64,000 bases of DNA from Rathayibacter_A sp036510655 (GCA_036510655.1 DATCDQ010000058.1:1-64000); one strand, 5' to 3'; counted from the stretch's first letter, positions 36,372 through 43,896 are shown. Notes: generated by a model from the sequence alone, not told the origin. Translations and numbers: made by a program.

Positions 36372-37469
36372 ATGAGTCAGTTGTACGGCGCTGATGTCGC
36401 GGAGCTGCGTGCTCTGGCGAAGGAGTTCCAGGCTGCGAGTATGCAGTTGTTGCGCGGTTGTGCCGAGGTGTCCGCAGGCATCCACATCTCGGCATGGGTG
36501 GGACCGTTCGCCGCAACATTTCGCCTGTCCTGGGACTCTGAGCACAGCGTCCGGATGCGGCAGGCGGCGAAGATCCTCGAAACGGCCGCATCCGCACTGA
36601 AGCGGAATGCCGAAGAGCAGGAGCGAGCAAGTGCGGCGGATGGCGGAAGCACGCGATCTGGGCGCTCCAGCGCATCCGGCCCGCTCTATGATCGGGCGCA
36701 AACAAGCTCGGCTGTCGGCTTGGGCGCGCCCACGTCCGCAGCCGGGCTCTGGTGGACGCTCAAGGGGATGACCGATAACGCGAAGGGGTACCGTATCCAG
36801 ACGGTGCTGGGCAACGACGGCAAGACTCGCATCATCATGTACATCAACGGGACATACGCTGGTAAGGACTTGACGCTCTGGGGAAACGTCCCCGCAGCTG
36901 CGGGTGCTCGCAACAAGGAGACGGACCTCGCCATCGCTGCGCTAGCGAACGCTCAAGCGGAGAACCCAGGTGCCGAAATCATGCTCGTCGGGTACAGCCA
37001 GGGGGGGATTATCGTGCAGAACATCGCCGACACGGGTGTCTTCAACGTGAAGCAGATCGTCACCTACGGAAGCCCGATCATCCCCAGTGTCAACAACTAC
37101 GGGGGCGCGGACATAACCCGGATCACCGATGGGGCCGATGTCATACCAGCTTTCTCTATTCCGATTGAAGTCGTCCGTAATCCTGTCGAAATGGGACTCG
37201 TACGCGCCGCGTTGTTTGCCACGAAAGGCTTCACACCCGCGAGCCCGGGCGCCGATCAGTCGTTTCAGTACAACAGCGTCGGCGCTCCCCTGCTTGTGGC
37301 GAGCGCACTCGTAAGCCCAGTGGAGGGGGTAGCAGGAGGATTGGAAATACATGAAAACCCGCAAACGTATGGCGGCGATGCTGCGGCATTCGACAACGAC
37401 CCGTCCGCCTACGGTGCGCGCGGCGTAATTCAGCGGTTCACCGGCACCGTCACATCCGACCCGATGTGA
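36372..37469 (+). CDS. WXG100-module fused to alpha/beta-hydrolase (putative secreted lipase/esterase)
   Basis: 365 residues. Residues 1-95 are a WXG100 module (GADVAELRALAKEF, SAWVGPFAATF). After a Ser-rich linker, residues 140-340 form an alpha/beta-hydrolase domain with the nucleophile elbow GYSQGG (Ser209), in the style of PE-PPE, cutinase and other mycobacterial lipases. Candidate acid and base residues are the Asp in TDGADVIPAF and the His in LEIHENPQTY. The layout (type VII targeting module then enzyme) suggests a secreted effector. AGGAGAT lies about 10 nt before the start. Last gene of the WXG100 operon. Confidence 0.85.
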   Translation: MSQLYGADVAELRALAKEFQAASMQLLRGCAEVSAGIHISAWVGPFAATFRLSWDSEHSVRMRQAAKILETAASALKRNAEEQERASAADGGSTRSGRSSASGPLYDRAQTSSAVGLGAPTSAAGLWWTLKGMTDNAKGYRIQTVLGNDGKTRIIMYINGTYAGKDLTLWGNVPAAAGARNKETDLAIAALANAQAENPGAEIMLVGYSQGGIIVQNIADTGVFNVKQIVTYGSPIIPSVNNYGGADITRITDGADVIPAFSIPIEVVRNPVEMGLVRAALFATKGFTPASPGADQSFQYNSVGAPLLVASALVSPVEGVAGGLEIHENPQTYGGDAAAFDNDPSAYGARGVIQRFTGTVTSDPM

Positions 37470-37573
37470 CGGCTCGCGAGGTATGAAGGAAACTGGACAT
37501 GACCAACGCACCCCATAGGTACGCCTGGAAAGGGTGCCACAGACCGTGTATTGGAGCGGAGGTGACCGAGGAG
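37470..37573. other. spacer with an orphan ribosome site at the toxin-antitoxin boundary
   Basis: GAAGGAAAC precedes an ATG at 37499 whose frame (MTNAPHRYAWKGCHRPCIG...) runs on antisense to the toxin-antitoxin genes. It may be the remnant of a further gene of the operon interrupted by the module. No terminator was seen. Confidence 0.3.
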
Positions 37574-37939
37574 CTATTCCCGAAGCGCCCGATCGATCGC
37601 GTCCAGCGCCGCCGGGAGGTGGGTGTTCATGATCTCCGCTGTGAGTGCCGGGTGCAGTTGTGCATAACCGTGCGCTGCAACGTTCCGCGCGCCCATCAAC
37701 CCCTGCACCATCGAGACCGGAAGCTTCGTCCGGACCCCCGCGGGGAGCTTGTCCACGATTGCGGCGGCGCGGATGATCGCGGCCTCAACCTGCAAGGCCG
37801 TCGGACTGTCACCGTCAGCGAGGTCGCTCTCAGTCACAGGCCCGATTCTCTCAATGATCGTTCGCAATCGTGCCACCTTGTCCGCATCGCGCGGTGCAGA
37901 AACCCGCTCACGCCGAGGGCGAGGAGTGAAATCGCTCAC
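37574..37939 (-). CDS. HepT-like RNase toxin (DUF86 family)
   Basis: 121 residues, all-helical. The RX4HXY motif appears as RNVAAHGY, giving the HEPN catalytic Arg and His and the Tyr that MntA-type partners AMPylate. In the HepT/MntA family the toxin cleaves RNA and the nucleotidyltransferase neutralises it (established). GTG start overlaps the antitoxin stop by GTGA, so the antitoxin is translated first. 365-bp unit placed between the WXG100 operon and the DUF805-FHA gene. Confidence 0.85.
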   Translation of the reverse strand: MSDFTPRPRRERVSAPRDADKVARLRTIIERIGPVTESDLADGDSPTALQVEAAIIRAAAIVDKLPAGVRTKLPVSMVQGLMGARNVAAHGYAQLHPALTAEIMNTHLPAALDAIDRALRE

Positions 37940-38421
37940 AGCGGCACTGCCACATTCTTGATCGGCTCTACGGCCGTCCCCCTCGAGTCATCCAAGAGGA
38001 GCTCAACCGGAAACCCGAGCAGGTCGGCGGCAGCGGCGGAAAAGGACAGCACATCGAGAGCCGAGGTGCCAGGAATTCGGCGGGCGAGAACGTCGACGTC
38101 GCTGTCAGGGCCATCATCGCCGCGCGCGACCGACCCGAACACGCGCAGACCAGCGAGTCCGTGCTGCGCAGCCAGGGATCGCAATTCCTCGGCATACAGC
38201 GCCAGGGGAATGCTCGGACGCAGAAGCGCGGCATGCAGCAGCCGGGTAAGCAGCCCATCGCTCGGGATGCGACTGCCGCTCTCGACGGCAGACAGTGCAG
38301 CCTGGCTGGTTCCCGCCCGGGCAGCAAGTTCGCTCTGCGTGTAGCCAATGTCCTCTCGGGCGCGGCGCACCAGCTCCCCTGCGCGGGTTGCGGATATTGT
38401 TTTGCGTGCGAGGGCGCTCAT
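37936..38421 (-). CDS. MntA-like nucleotidyltransferase antitoxin with N-terminal XRE domain
   Basis: About 161 residues. Residues 10-65 form an XRE helix-turn-helix (GELVRRAREDIGYTQSELAARAGTSQAALSAVESGSRIPS). Residues 80-150 form the minimal nucleotidyltransferase with GSVARGDDGPDSDVDV. Fusing DNA binding to the AMPylating domain would let the antitoxin repress its own promoter. The start is the ATG at 38421, 6 nt after TATCAT, rather than the upstream in-frame start. A palindromic ATCATGAT overlaps the -10 box. Confidence 0.87.
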   Translation of the reverse strand: MSALARKTISATRAGELVRRAREDIGYTQSELAARAGTSQAALSAVESGSRIPSDGLLTRLLHAALLRPSIPLALYAEELRSLAAQHGLAGLRVFGSVARGDDGPDSDVDVLARRIPGTSALDVLSFSAAAADLLGFPVELLLDDSRGTAVEPIKNVAVPL

Positions 38422-38424
38422 ACC

Positions 38425-38433
38425 ATCATGATA
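38425..38433 (-). promoter_or_regulatory. promoter and possible self-operator of the toxin-antitoxin pair
   Basis: TATCAT (38428-38433 on the minus strand) lies 6 nt before the antitoxin ATG and overlaps the 8-bp palindrome ATCATGAT, a plausible XRE binding site. Confidence 0.45.
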
Positions 38434-38549
38434 TATCGGTGTGGTTTGAGCCGACCATGTCGGGGGCCGCGCCATCCGGATATCGCGGGGAGAACCGGTT
38501 CAATTATCGTGGACTACCCGGCCGATCTGCGGGAAGTCTTGGTGCCGGC

Positions 38550-39614
38550 TCACGGGATGTTCCGCTGCACGGCAATGCTGTAATCGCCAAACGACACTGT
38601 GGCGTCGCCTGTCACCCGGTGCGCGATACCAGGCGCGAGCGCAACCGGCGAGCTTCCTGTCGCAGCGACGGTGGTGCCGTTCGTGGAATGCAGGTCAGTC
38701 ACCATGAGTGCGTCGCCGATCACAACCAGCGATGCGTGCGTCTTTGACATCGACTTGGTTGCGTCGTCAATCGGCACCACCAGGGCGCTCGGGTGCTCGG
38801 GTCGCGCCACCGGCGACCGACCGAAGTAAAGCGCGCTGGCGGCAGGAATGCGGCGGCCATCAGGTAACTGCACGATCCATCCAACGGCTGCCGTCGGCAC
38901 CGCGCGACGTGTCAAGTCCAAGTCTTCGTCCACAGCCGAAGGCGTCACGTTCAAAACAGGGTGCGCCAGTGCTGTGGCCGAAGGTGGCGCGAATGCCGGA
39001 AGAGGTGACGAGATGACCGGCGGAGGAATCGGCGGGATCGCGGCCGCGAATGCCGGGGGCGGAGGCGGGGGCGGAAGAGGCGAGCCAGCCGCGAAGGCTT
39101 GCGTAGGGGCTTGCTCAGGCGACGGCGGTGCAAGTGGCGCCGACGAAACGGTCGCGGTGTTGTACCCGTAAGGCGCTGCCACCGGTGACAGACCCGAGTG
39201 TCCGCTTTGTACGTCGAAGCGAATGCCCGCGGGGTTCGAATCTTGCGCCAACAGCACGAGCAGAATGATGCCGCCGACGAATGGGATCAGACCCAAGAAG
39301 TACATCGCGCCCGATTGGTTCGTGTCGTGCAGTCGCCGCCAGACCACGGCCAGACCTGGGATGAGCGTCGCCAAACCATAGAGCACGGCGATGAGGATTA
39401 TGAAACCTGGTGCAGTCGTCACGAAAGTGGCAAGTAGGTAGAGCACCATGACGGGAAGGATTGTCGCCAGATACGCCATCCAGTATTCCGAGCGGCTCGC
39501 CCGCCCGGTGAACGTGAAACCTTTCTTCCAGAACCGCACGAACGCGGCACCAAATGGCGCTCCGCGATACGGCACGTCGACGGGTGGCTCGCGAGTTGCG
39601 TATGGGGCCGTCAT
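38550..39614 (-). CDS. DUF805 membrane protein with C-terminal FHA domain
   Basis: 354 residues. DUF805 at residues about 20-130 (FWKKGFTFTGRASRSEYWMAYL, WRRLHDTNQSGAMYFLGLIP; four helices), a long Pro-rich linker (PLPPPPPPPAF), then an FHA domain (about 265-354) with YFGRSP, SKTHASLVV and DLHSTNGTTV. A membrane-tethered reader for phosphothreonine peptides, fitting the kinase/phosphatase pair of this locus. Start ATG at 39614 after GAGGAC. Preceded by palindrome copy D (39699-39716) in the same orientation as the other copies, so it is probably co-regulated. Confidence 0.87.
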   Translation of the reverse strand: MTAPYATREPPVDVPYRGAPFGAAFVRFWKKGFTFTGRASRSEYWMAYLATILPVMVLYLLATFVTTAPGFIILIAVLYGLATLIPGLAVVWRRLHDTNQSGAMYFLGLIPFVGGIILLVLLAQDSNPAGIRFDVQSGHSGLSPVAAPYGYNTATVSSAPLAPPSPEQAPTQAFAAGSPLPPPPPPPAFAAAIPPIPPPVISSPLPAFAPPSATALAHPVLNVTPSAVDEDLDLTRRAVPTAAVGWIVQLPDGRRIPAASALYFGRSPVARPEHPSALVVPIDDATKSMSKTHASLVVIGDALMVTDLHSTNGTTVAATGSSPVALAPGIAHRVTGDATVSFGDYSIAVQRNIP

Positions 39615-39669
39615 TTCTGTAGTCCTCTGGTTCCGGGTGCAATGCCCGATGATCGAGCCGTGCAATTTG

Positions 39670-39675
39670 ACAGTA
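39670..39675 (-). promoter_or_regulatory. -10 box of DUF805-FHA gene
   Basis: TACTGT on the minus strand, 18 nt after TCGACG, which abuts operator D. Confidence 0.5.
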
Positions 39676-39698
39676 GCAACGGTCTACCAGCAGCGTCG

Positions 39699-39716
39699 AT
39701 GGGCATAAATCACCAT
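39699..39716 (-). promoter_or_regulatory. shared palindromic operator, copy D
   Basis: Minus strand ATGGTGATTTATGCCCAT followed by CGAC; one arm base differs from the other copies. Reads toward the DUF805-FHA gene and lies about 165 nt upstream of the response regulator gene. Confidence 0.7.
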
Positions 39717-39872
39717 GTGTGCAACGCCTCTCCAACCCGGCACGCGGGCCCGGCGGGTACTGCAACGATTCGTGCCACACTCCCGACCACGCTGCCTGCC
39801 CCCCGTGCTGGGGGTCTAAGCGCGACGCTTCGAGATGCCCCGCCGCCATATGATCAGGCATGTGATGGCACG

Positions 39873-40535
39873 ATGACCGACGAGACTTCCACCGGCATTG
39901 TCGGCGACGCCCCGTTCCGACTCGGTCTGGTCGAAGATCATGAAGTCGCCTCGCTCGGCTTCGCCACCCTCATCACGCAGGTACCGGGATTCGAGCTAGT
40001 GGCATGCGCCGGCTCCGTTGCCGAACTCCCCGAGGGCTGCTGGCCGCTGGATCTCGTCGTTCTCGATCTTCGACTTCAAGATGGCACGACGCCAGCCGAG
40101 AACGTCGCCGCCATCCGCGCGCGCGGGACCGAAGTGCTCGTGCTCACCTCTGCAGAGGATGCGGAACTGGTGCGCTCGGCTGCGCGAGCAGGAGTGCTCG
40201 GCATTGTCCGCAAGTCCGAGCCGCTCGACGTGATCATCGACGCCCTCCGCCAAGCGGCGAATGGCGAAACCGCGCCGACCTCGGAATGGGCAGCGGCACT
40301 CGACGCCGACGAGCGCCTGGCCGACGCGGGGCTCAGCGCGCGCGAGCGTGAAATCCTCGCTCTCTACGCATCCGGTGAAAAAGCGCAGGCAGTCGCGTAT
40401 CGCACGGGTTTGTCACGGGCGACAGTCACACACTACGTCAGCCGGATTCGGTCGAAATACGCCAAGGTCGGACGCAATGCCGACACCAAGATAGAGCTGA
40501 ACCGTCGAGCCCGCGAAGATGGAATACTGTCGTGA
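39873..40535 (+). CDS. NarL/LuxR-family response regulator
   Basis: About 220 residues. Receiver domain with LVEDHEVAS and phospho-acceptor Asp65 (VVLDLRL), then LTSAEDAEL and the conserved Lys in VRKSEP. C-terminal LuxR helix-turn-helix SAREREILALYASGEKAQAVAYRTGLSRATVTHYVSRIR (in parts). ATG at 39873; a TATGAT box lies about 18 nt upstream. GTGA overlap with the kinase gene. NarL-type regulators bind two-fold palindromes near -42, which fits the four-copy operator, but the link is inferred. Confidence 0.9.
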   Translation: MTDETSTGIVGDAPFRLGLVEDHEVASLGFATLITQVPGFELVACAGSVAELPEGCWPLDLVVLDLRLQDGTTPAENVAAIRARGTEVLVLTSAEDAELVRSAARAGVLGIVRKSEPLDVIIDALRQAANGETAPTSEWAAALDADERLADAGLSAREREILALYASGEKAQAVAYRTGLSRATVTHYVSRIRSKYAKVGRNADTKIELNRRAREDGILS

Positions 40536-41767
40536 ACTCGGCGGCCCGTTCCGAAGCAGCACGATCCACGCAGGCAGCCGCAGATGTAAAACTTGCATCC
40601 CACCGCGTGGAACGCACACTCTTCATTACTCTGGGCATAGGCGGCAGCGTATTTTTTTCGCTAGCTCTGGAGACTGCACTCGCCCAGTTGCCGCTCTTGC
40701 GCGGAATGTGGGGCATGCCGACATTCGTCGCGCTCAGCGCACTATGTGCCTCAATCAGTGTCGTCGCCGTGGTCGCTACTGGCCGCGCGACACGGATACT
40801 GACAAGCGTCTTCATTGTGTGCTTCTCAGTCGCACTGATCGCGTGGCTGCCTGCCCAGAGCGTCGCAGAACTTCCCAGCACGAACGCACCGTGGCTGCTG
40901 AGCGTCATCGCAGTGCCAACGACGGCTGCGGCCATGGCCTGGCCGGCGAGTTGGGCGTGGCCTTACCTGATTGCGTGCTGCGGATACGGCGGAATTCTGC
41001 GCGACGTAGCCGACGACCGTGTGCCCACGATCCTTGCCATAGAAGAGTTCAGCTACATGCTGCTCATGTCAACGGTCCTCGCCTCGCTCGTGTGGCTGGT
41101 TCGACGGGCGGCACGCCGACAGGATATCGCGGCCGAAGCGGCTAATCAGGAAGCGTCGCGGGCAGCGTCCAGCGAGGCCAGAACTCAACAACGGCGACGA
41201 TTCGACGCGCTGATGCACGACGACGTCATGTCGACCCTCATCGTTGCTGCGCGTGCCGATGAAACGATGCGGCCCCAGATCGCGCTCTTCGCCCGTCGGG
41301 CTCTGCGTCGGATGGACATGATCACTCGACCTGCCGCCATAGAAGCAGACGTGTCGCCTGTTGAGTGCGGGGCGCGTTTGCGCACAGCCGCCAGCCGGCC
41401 CGGCTTCCCGGCACTGCAACTCACCATCCTCGACGATCAGCCGATTCCCGCGGCGGTGGCAGCTGCTATTGCCGAGGCGTGCGGTGAGGCCGTACGCAAC
41501 AGCATGCGTCACGCGGCCCCGAACGGAGAGGCCGTCACCCGACGAGCGGAAGCCACCATCGACCGGTCGGGGGTGCACGTCATCATCTCCGACACCGGTA
41601 CCGGGTTTCAACCACAGCGCGTCGCATCGACGAGAATGGGCATTCGCGTAAGCATCGACCGGCGGATGCAAGCGATTGGCGGCAGCGCCACGATTCACTC
41701 TGTTCGCCATCAAGGAACGACTGTGACCCTCGATTGGCGCGCAAACGAGGTGCCCGGTGAGCGATGA
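40532..41767 (+). CDS. membrane sensor histidine kinase
   Basis: 411 residues. Five or six helices, then a dimerisation motif FDALMHDDVMSTL (His229) like the HisKA_3 family and a HATPase domain (EACGEAVRNSMRHAAP as N-box, SDTGTGFQP as G1 box, RMGIRVSIDRRM). Pairs with the upstream response regulator (GTGA overlap). Signal unknown; no extracytoplasmic domain of size. Confidence 0.85.
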   Translation: MNSAARSEAARSTQAAADVKLASHRVERTLFITLGIGGSVFFSLALETALAQLPLLRGMWGMPTFVALSALCASISVVAVVATGRATRILTSVFIVCFSVALIAWLPAQSVAELPSTNAPWLLSVIAVPTTAAAMAWPASWAWPYLIACCGYGGILRDVADDRVPTILAIEEFSYMLLMSTVLASLVWLVRRAARRQDIAAEAANQEASRAASSEARTQQRRRFDALMHDDVMSTLIVAARADETMRPQIALFARRALRRMDMITRPAAIEADVSPVECGARLRTAASRPGFPALQLTILDDQPIPAAVAAAIAEACGEAVRNSMRHAAPNGEAVTRRAEATIDRSGVHVIISDTGTGFQPQRVASTRMGIRVSIDRRMQAIGGSATIHSVRHQGTTVTLDWRANEVPGER

Positions 41768-42824
41768 CACGGCGCACTCATCGGGCCCGCTTCGGCTGAG
41801 CGGACCGCTCCCGCTCGTCGTGCTCGCATTGTTCATCGGCACGCAGTCGCTCCTGACTCTGGCGAACCTCTCCGACATTCGCGCGCCCTTGCCGTCGATC
41901 GCCGCGCTTGCCCTGATCGCCGCGGCAGCGACAACACTTACCGTGGTCAACCGGGAGCCGTATCCATGCTGGCTGCTGGCGAGCATCGCGGCTGTCGTCG
42001 CTGCTGTCACTGCTCTGGTCTGCTGGAACCTGCCAGACAGCGGCTGGCCCGGTTACGCGAGTTGGCAGTGGGGGGCGATCACGTTCATGCTGTTCCTACT
42101 CGCACTGCGAGGGCACATCGGCTGGTCGTGGTCATGCTTTGCAATCATGACTGCGATCACGGTTCTCTGGGCCGTGGAGGTCGGTCGCGGAGCACTAGAC
42201 GGGGTGACCTTCGTCGTCCGTTCGGCTGGCTTGCTGCTTATTGCAACGCTTTTCGCTGTCGGACTCCAGCGCACGCTGCGTCGTATCGACGCACTGTCCA
42301 GGGTGCACTTGGCCCAGGCGTCCCGGGAGGCAGTGACTAGCACCTTGCTGACGGACCAAGACGCCCAGTTGCGCGTGCTTGACCTGGTCGCGCGCCCCGT
42401 GCTCGAGCGTGTCGCGACCGGCAGTGCCTACACTGAAGACGACCGCACGAGCTTTCTGCTCGCGGAGTCTTTGTTGCGCGATCGTCTGCGCGCCCCCGGC
42501 CTCGTAAGCCCGCCCATCTCGGATGCGGTCTCGGCCGCGCGCCGTCGAGGTGTCGAGGTTCTGCTCATGGATGACCGCGGCGATCATCCGCTCAGCGTCG
42601 GTGAGTGTGCGCGGATCGAGGATGCGATCATCACCGCAGCGGCGCACCCGGACATCAACCGGCTCACTGCCCGCCTGCTGCCTGTCGGGCGCGACTACAT
42701 CGCCACGGTCGCCACGGCATCCGCTGAGACGAGCGACATCGCCGTGGTGAGACCGGACCTTGCGCGGGACGGCGACGCGCGCACCGACGCGGCGTCGGAC
42801 CTGCGCTCGGCGGCCAAGGGCTAG
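41757..42824 (+). CDS. membrane protein, degenerate kinase-like partner
   Basis: 355 residues. Five to six helices in the first 180, followed by a cytoplasmic region (SREAVTSTLLTDQDAQLRVLDL...) resembling the layout of the preceding kinase but without a phospho-His or recognisable ATP-binding boxes. Starts within the previous gene (11-nt overlap). May form a heterodimer with the kinase or modulate it. Its stop shares the CTAG with the convergent menB stop. Right edge of the 32-kb block. Confidence 0.7.
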   Translation: MSDDTAHSSGPLRLSGPLPLVVLALFIGTQSLLTLANLSDIRAPLPSIAALALIAAAATTLTVVNREPYPCWLLASIAAVVAAVTALVCWNLPDSGWPGYASWQWGAITFMLFLLALRGHIGWSWSCFAIMTAITVLWAVEVGRGALDGVTFVVRSAGLLLIATLFAVGLQRTLRRIDALSRVHLAQASREAVTSTLLTDQDAQLRVLDLVARPVLERVATGSAYTEDDRTSFLLAESLLRDRLRAPGLVSPPISDAVSAARRRGVEVLLMDDRGDHPLSVGECARIEDAIITAAAHPDINRLTARLLPVGRDYIATVATASAETSDIAVVRPDLARDGDARTDAASDLRSAAKG

Positions 42825-43792
42825 AACTGCCACGGAAACGGCGACCAGTCCGGGTCGCGCTTCTCGAGAAATGCATCCCGGCCCTCGACCGCCTCGTCCG
42901 TGCCGTACGCCAAACGTGTCGCCTCACCGGCGAACACCTGCTGGCCGACCAGACCGTCATCGACCGCGTTGAACGCGAATTTGAGCATGCGGATGGCCGT
43001 GGGCGACTTGGTCAAGATCTCGCGTGCCCAGTCGATCGCGGTCGCCTCGAGTTCGGCATGGGGCACGACGGCGTTGACTGCCCCGAGGTCGTACGCGCGC
43101 TGCGCGGAGTACTCGCGGGCGAGGAAGAACACCTCTCGCGCCGCCTTCTGTCCAATCTGACGAGCGAAGTACGCGCTGCCGTAGCCGGCGTCGAATGAGC
43201 CGACATCGGCATCCGTCTGCTTGAACTTGCCGTGCTCGCGACTCGCGATCGTCAGATCGCAGACGACATGCAGTGAATGACCGCCACCGGCCGCCCAGCC
43301 TGGCACGACCGCGATCACGACCTTCGGCATGAAGCGGATCAGCCGCTGCACCTCCAGGATGTGCAGGCGGCCAGGTCGCTTGCTCTCTTGGTCTCGATAC
43401 GCTCGTCCCTCGCTACTCGACCACCGACCCTCGTCCGGAGCTACTCGACCATCGACAGGCTCGTATTGGTAGCCATCACGACCACGGATGCGCTGGTCAC
43501 CGCCCGAGCAGAACGCCCAACCGCCGTCCTTCGGGCTCGGACCATTTCCGGTGAGCAAGACCACGCCGATCCGCGGGTTCGTGCGAGCATCCTCCAACGC
43601 TGCATAGAGTTCGTCGACCGTGTGCGGCCGAAACGCGTTTCGCACTTCCGGCCGGTTGAACGCCACCCGTGCGATGCGTCCGTCGACCGAGTGGTGGTAC
43701 GTCACATCCGTGGATTGCCCGAACTCGGGCACGTCAACCCACTGCGTCACATCGAAGATCTCTGACACCTGCTCGACCGCCTGCTCCACCAT
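42821..43792 (-). CDS. menB: 1,4-dihydroxy-2-naphthoyl-CoA synthase
   Basis: Crotonase-family ring-closing enzyme. VRNAFRPHTVDEL, AFCSGGDQRIRGRDGY, VVIAVVPGWAAGGGHSLHVVCDLTIAS and the C-terminal FLEKRDPDWSPFPWQF identify it. 323 residues, about 25-30 more than usual, owing to a linker (EPVDGRVAPDEGRWSSSEGR...) after the QRIRGRDGY loop. The linker is encoded by the same dispersed repeat seen in menD, here at 43390-43426, in a different reading frame. ATG at 43792 lies 6 nt after TAGGCT. Confidence 0.93.
   Translation of the reverse strand: MVEQAVEQVSEIFDVTQWVDVPEFGQSTDVTYHHSVDGRIARVAFNRPEVRNAFRPHTVDELYAALEDARTNPRIGVVLLTGNGPSPKDGGWAFCSGGDQRIRGRDGYQYEPVDGRVAPDEGRWSSSEGRAYRDQESKRPGRLHILEVQRLIRFMPKVVIAVVPGWAAGGGHSLHVVCDLTIASREHGKFKQTDADVGSFDAGYGSAYFARQIGQKAAREVFFLAREYSAQRAYDLGAVNAVVPHAELEATAIDWAREILTKSPTAIRMLKFAFNAVDDGLVGQQVFAGEATRLAYGTDEAVEGRDAFLEKRDPDWSPFPWQF
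43390..43426. repeat. dispersed repeat copy 2 (inside menB)
   Basis: 37 bp beginning GGTCTCGATACGCTCG and ending CTACTCGACCACCG. A further fragment (CTACTCGACC, 43441-43450, then ATCGACAGGCTCG) follows. Read on the minus strand as WSSSEGRAYRDQ. Confidence 0.85.
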
Positions 43793-43798
43793 GCCCCA

Positions 43799-43804
43799 AG
43801 CCTA
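43799..43804 (-). promoter_or_regulatory. -10 box of leaderless menB
   Basis: TAGGCT on the minus strand, 6 nt before the ATG. Confidence 0.6.
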
Positions 43805-43896
43805 CGGCCAGCATCGACCTTCACTCCGGCAGTGCAATCCCTGGCGATTGTCTGGAAAGCGGGGGTTGAATCGGGTGATTTCCCATTCCGCATGCA

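Larger units (their letters stand above)
39615..39872. promoter_or_regulatory. divergent control region, operator D and regulator promoter
   Basis: 258 nt. Holds the promoter of the DUF805-FHA gene (TACTGT 39670-39675, CGTCGA 39694-39699 as -35), palindrome D, a CCCCCC-GTGCT-GGGGG hairpin at 39799-39814 and a TATGAT box at 39849-39854 for the response regulator. Confidence 0.55.

Noticed and set aside
37499..38344. 281-codon plus frame antisense to the toxin-antitoxin genes
   Set aside because: Only the first 25 codons lie outside the module; kept only as a possible remnant, not as a gene.
39799..39814. CCCCCC-GTGCT-GGGGG hairpin before the response regulator
   Set aside because: Short, no T-run and within a promoter region; not called as a terminator.
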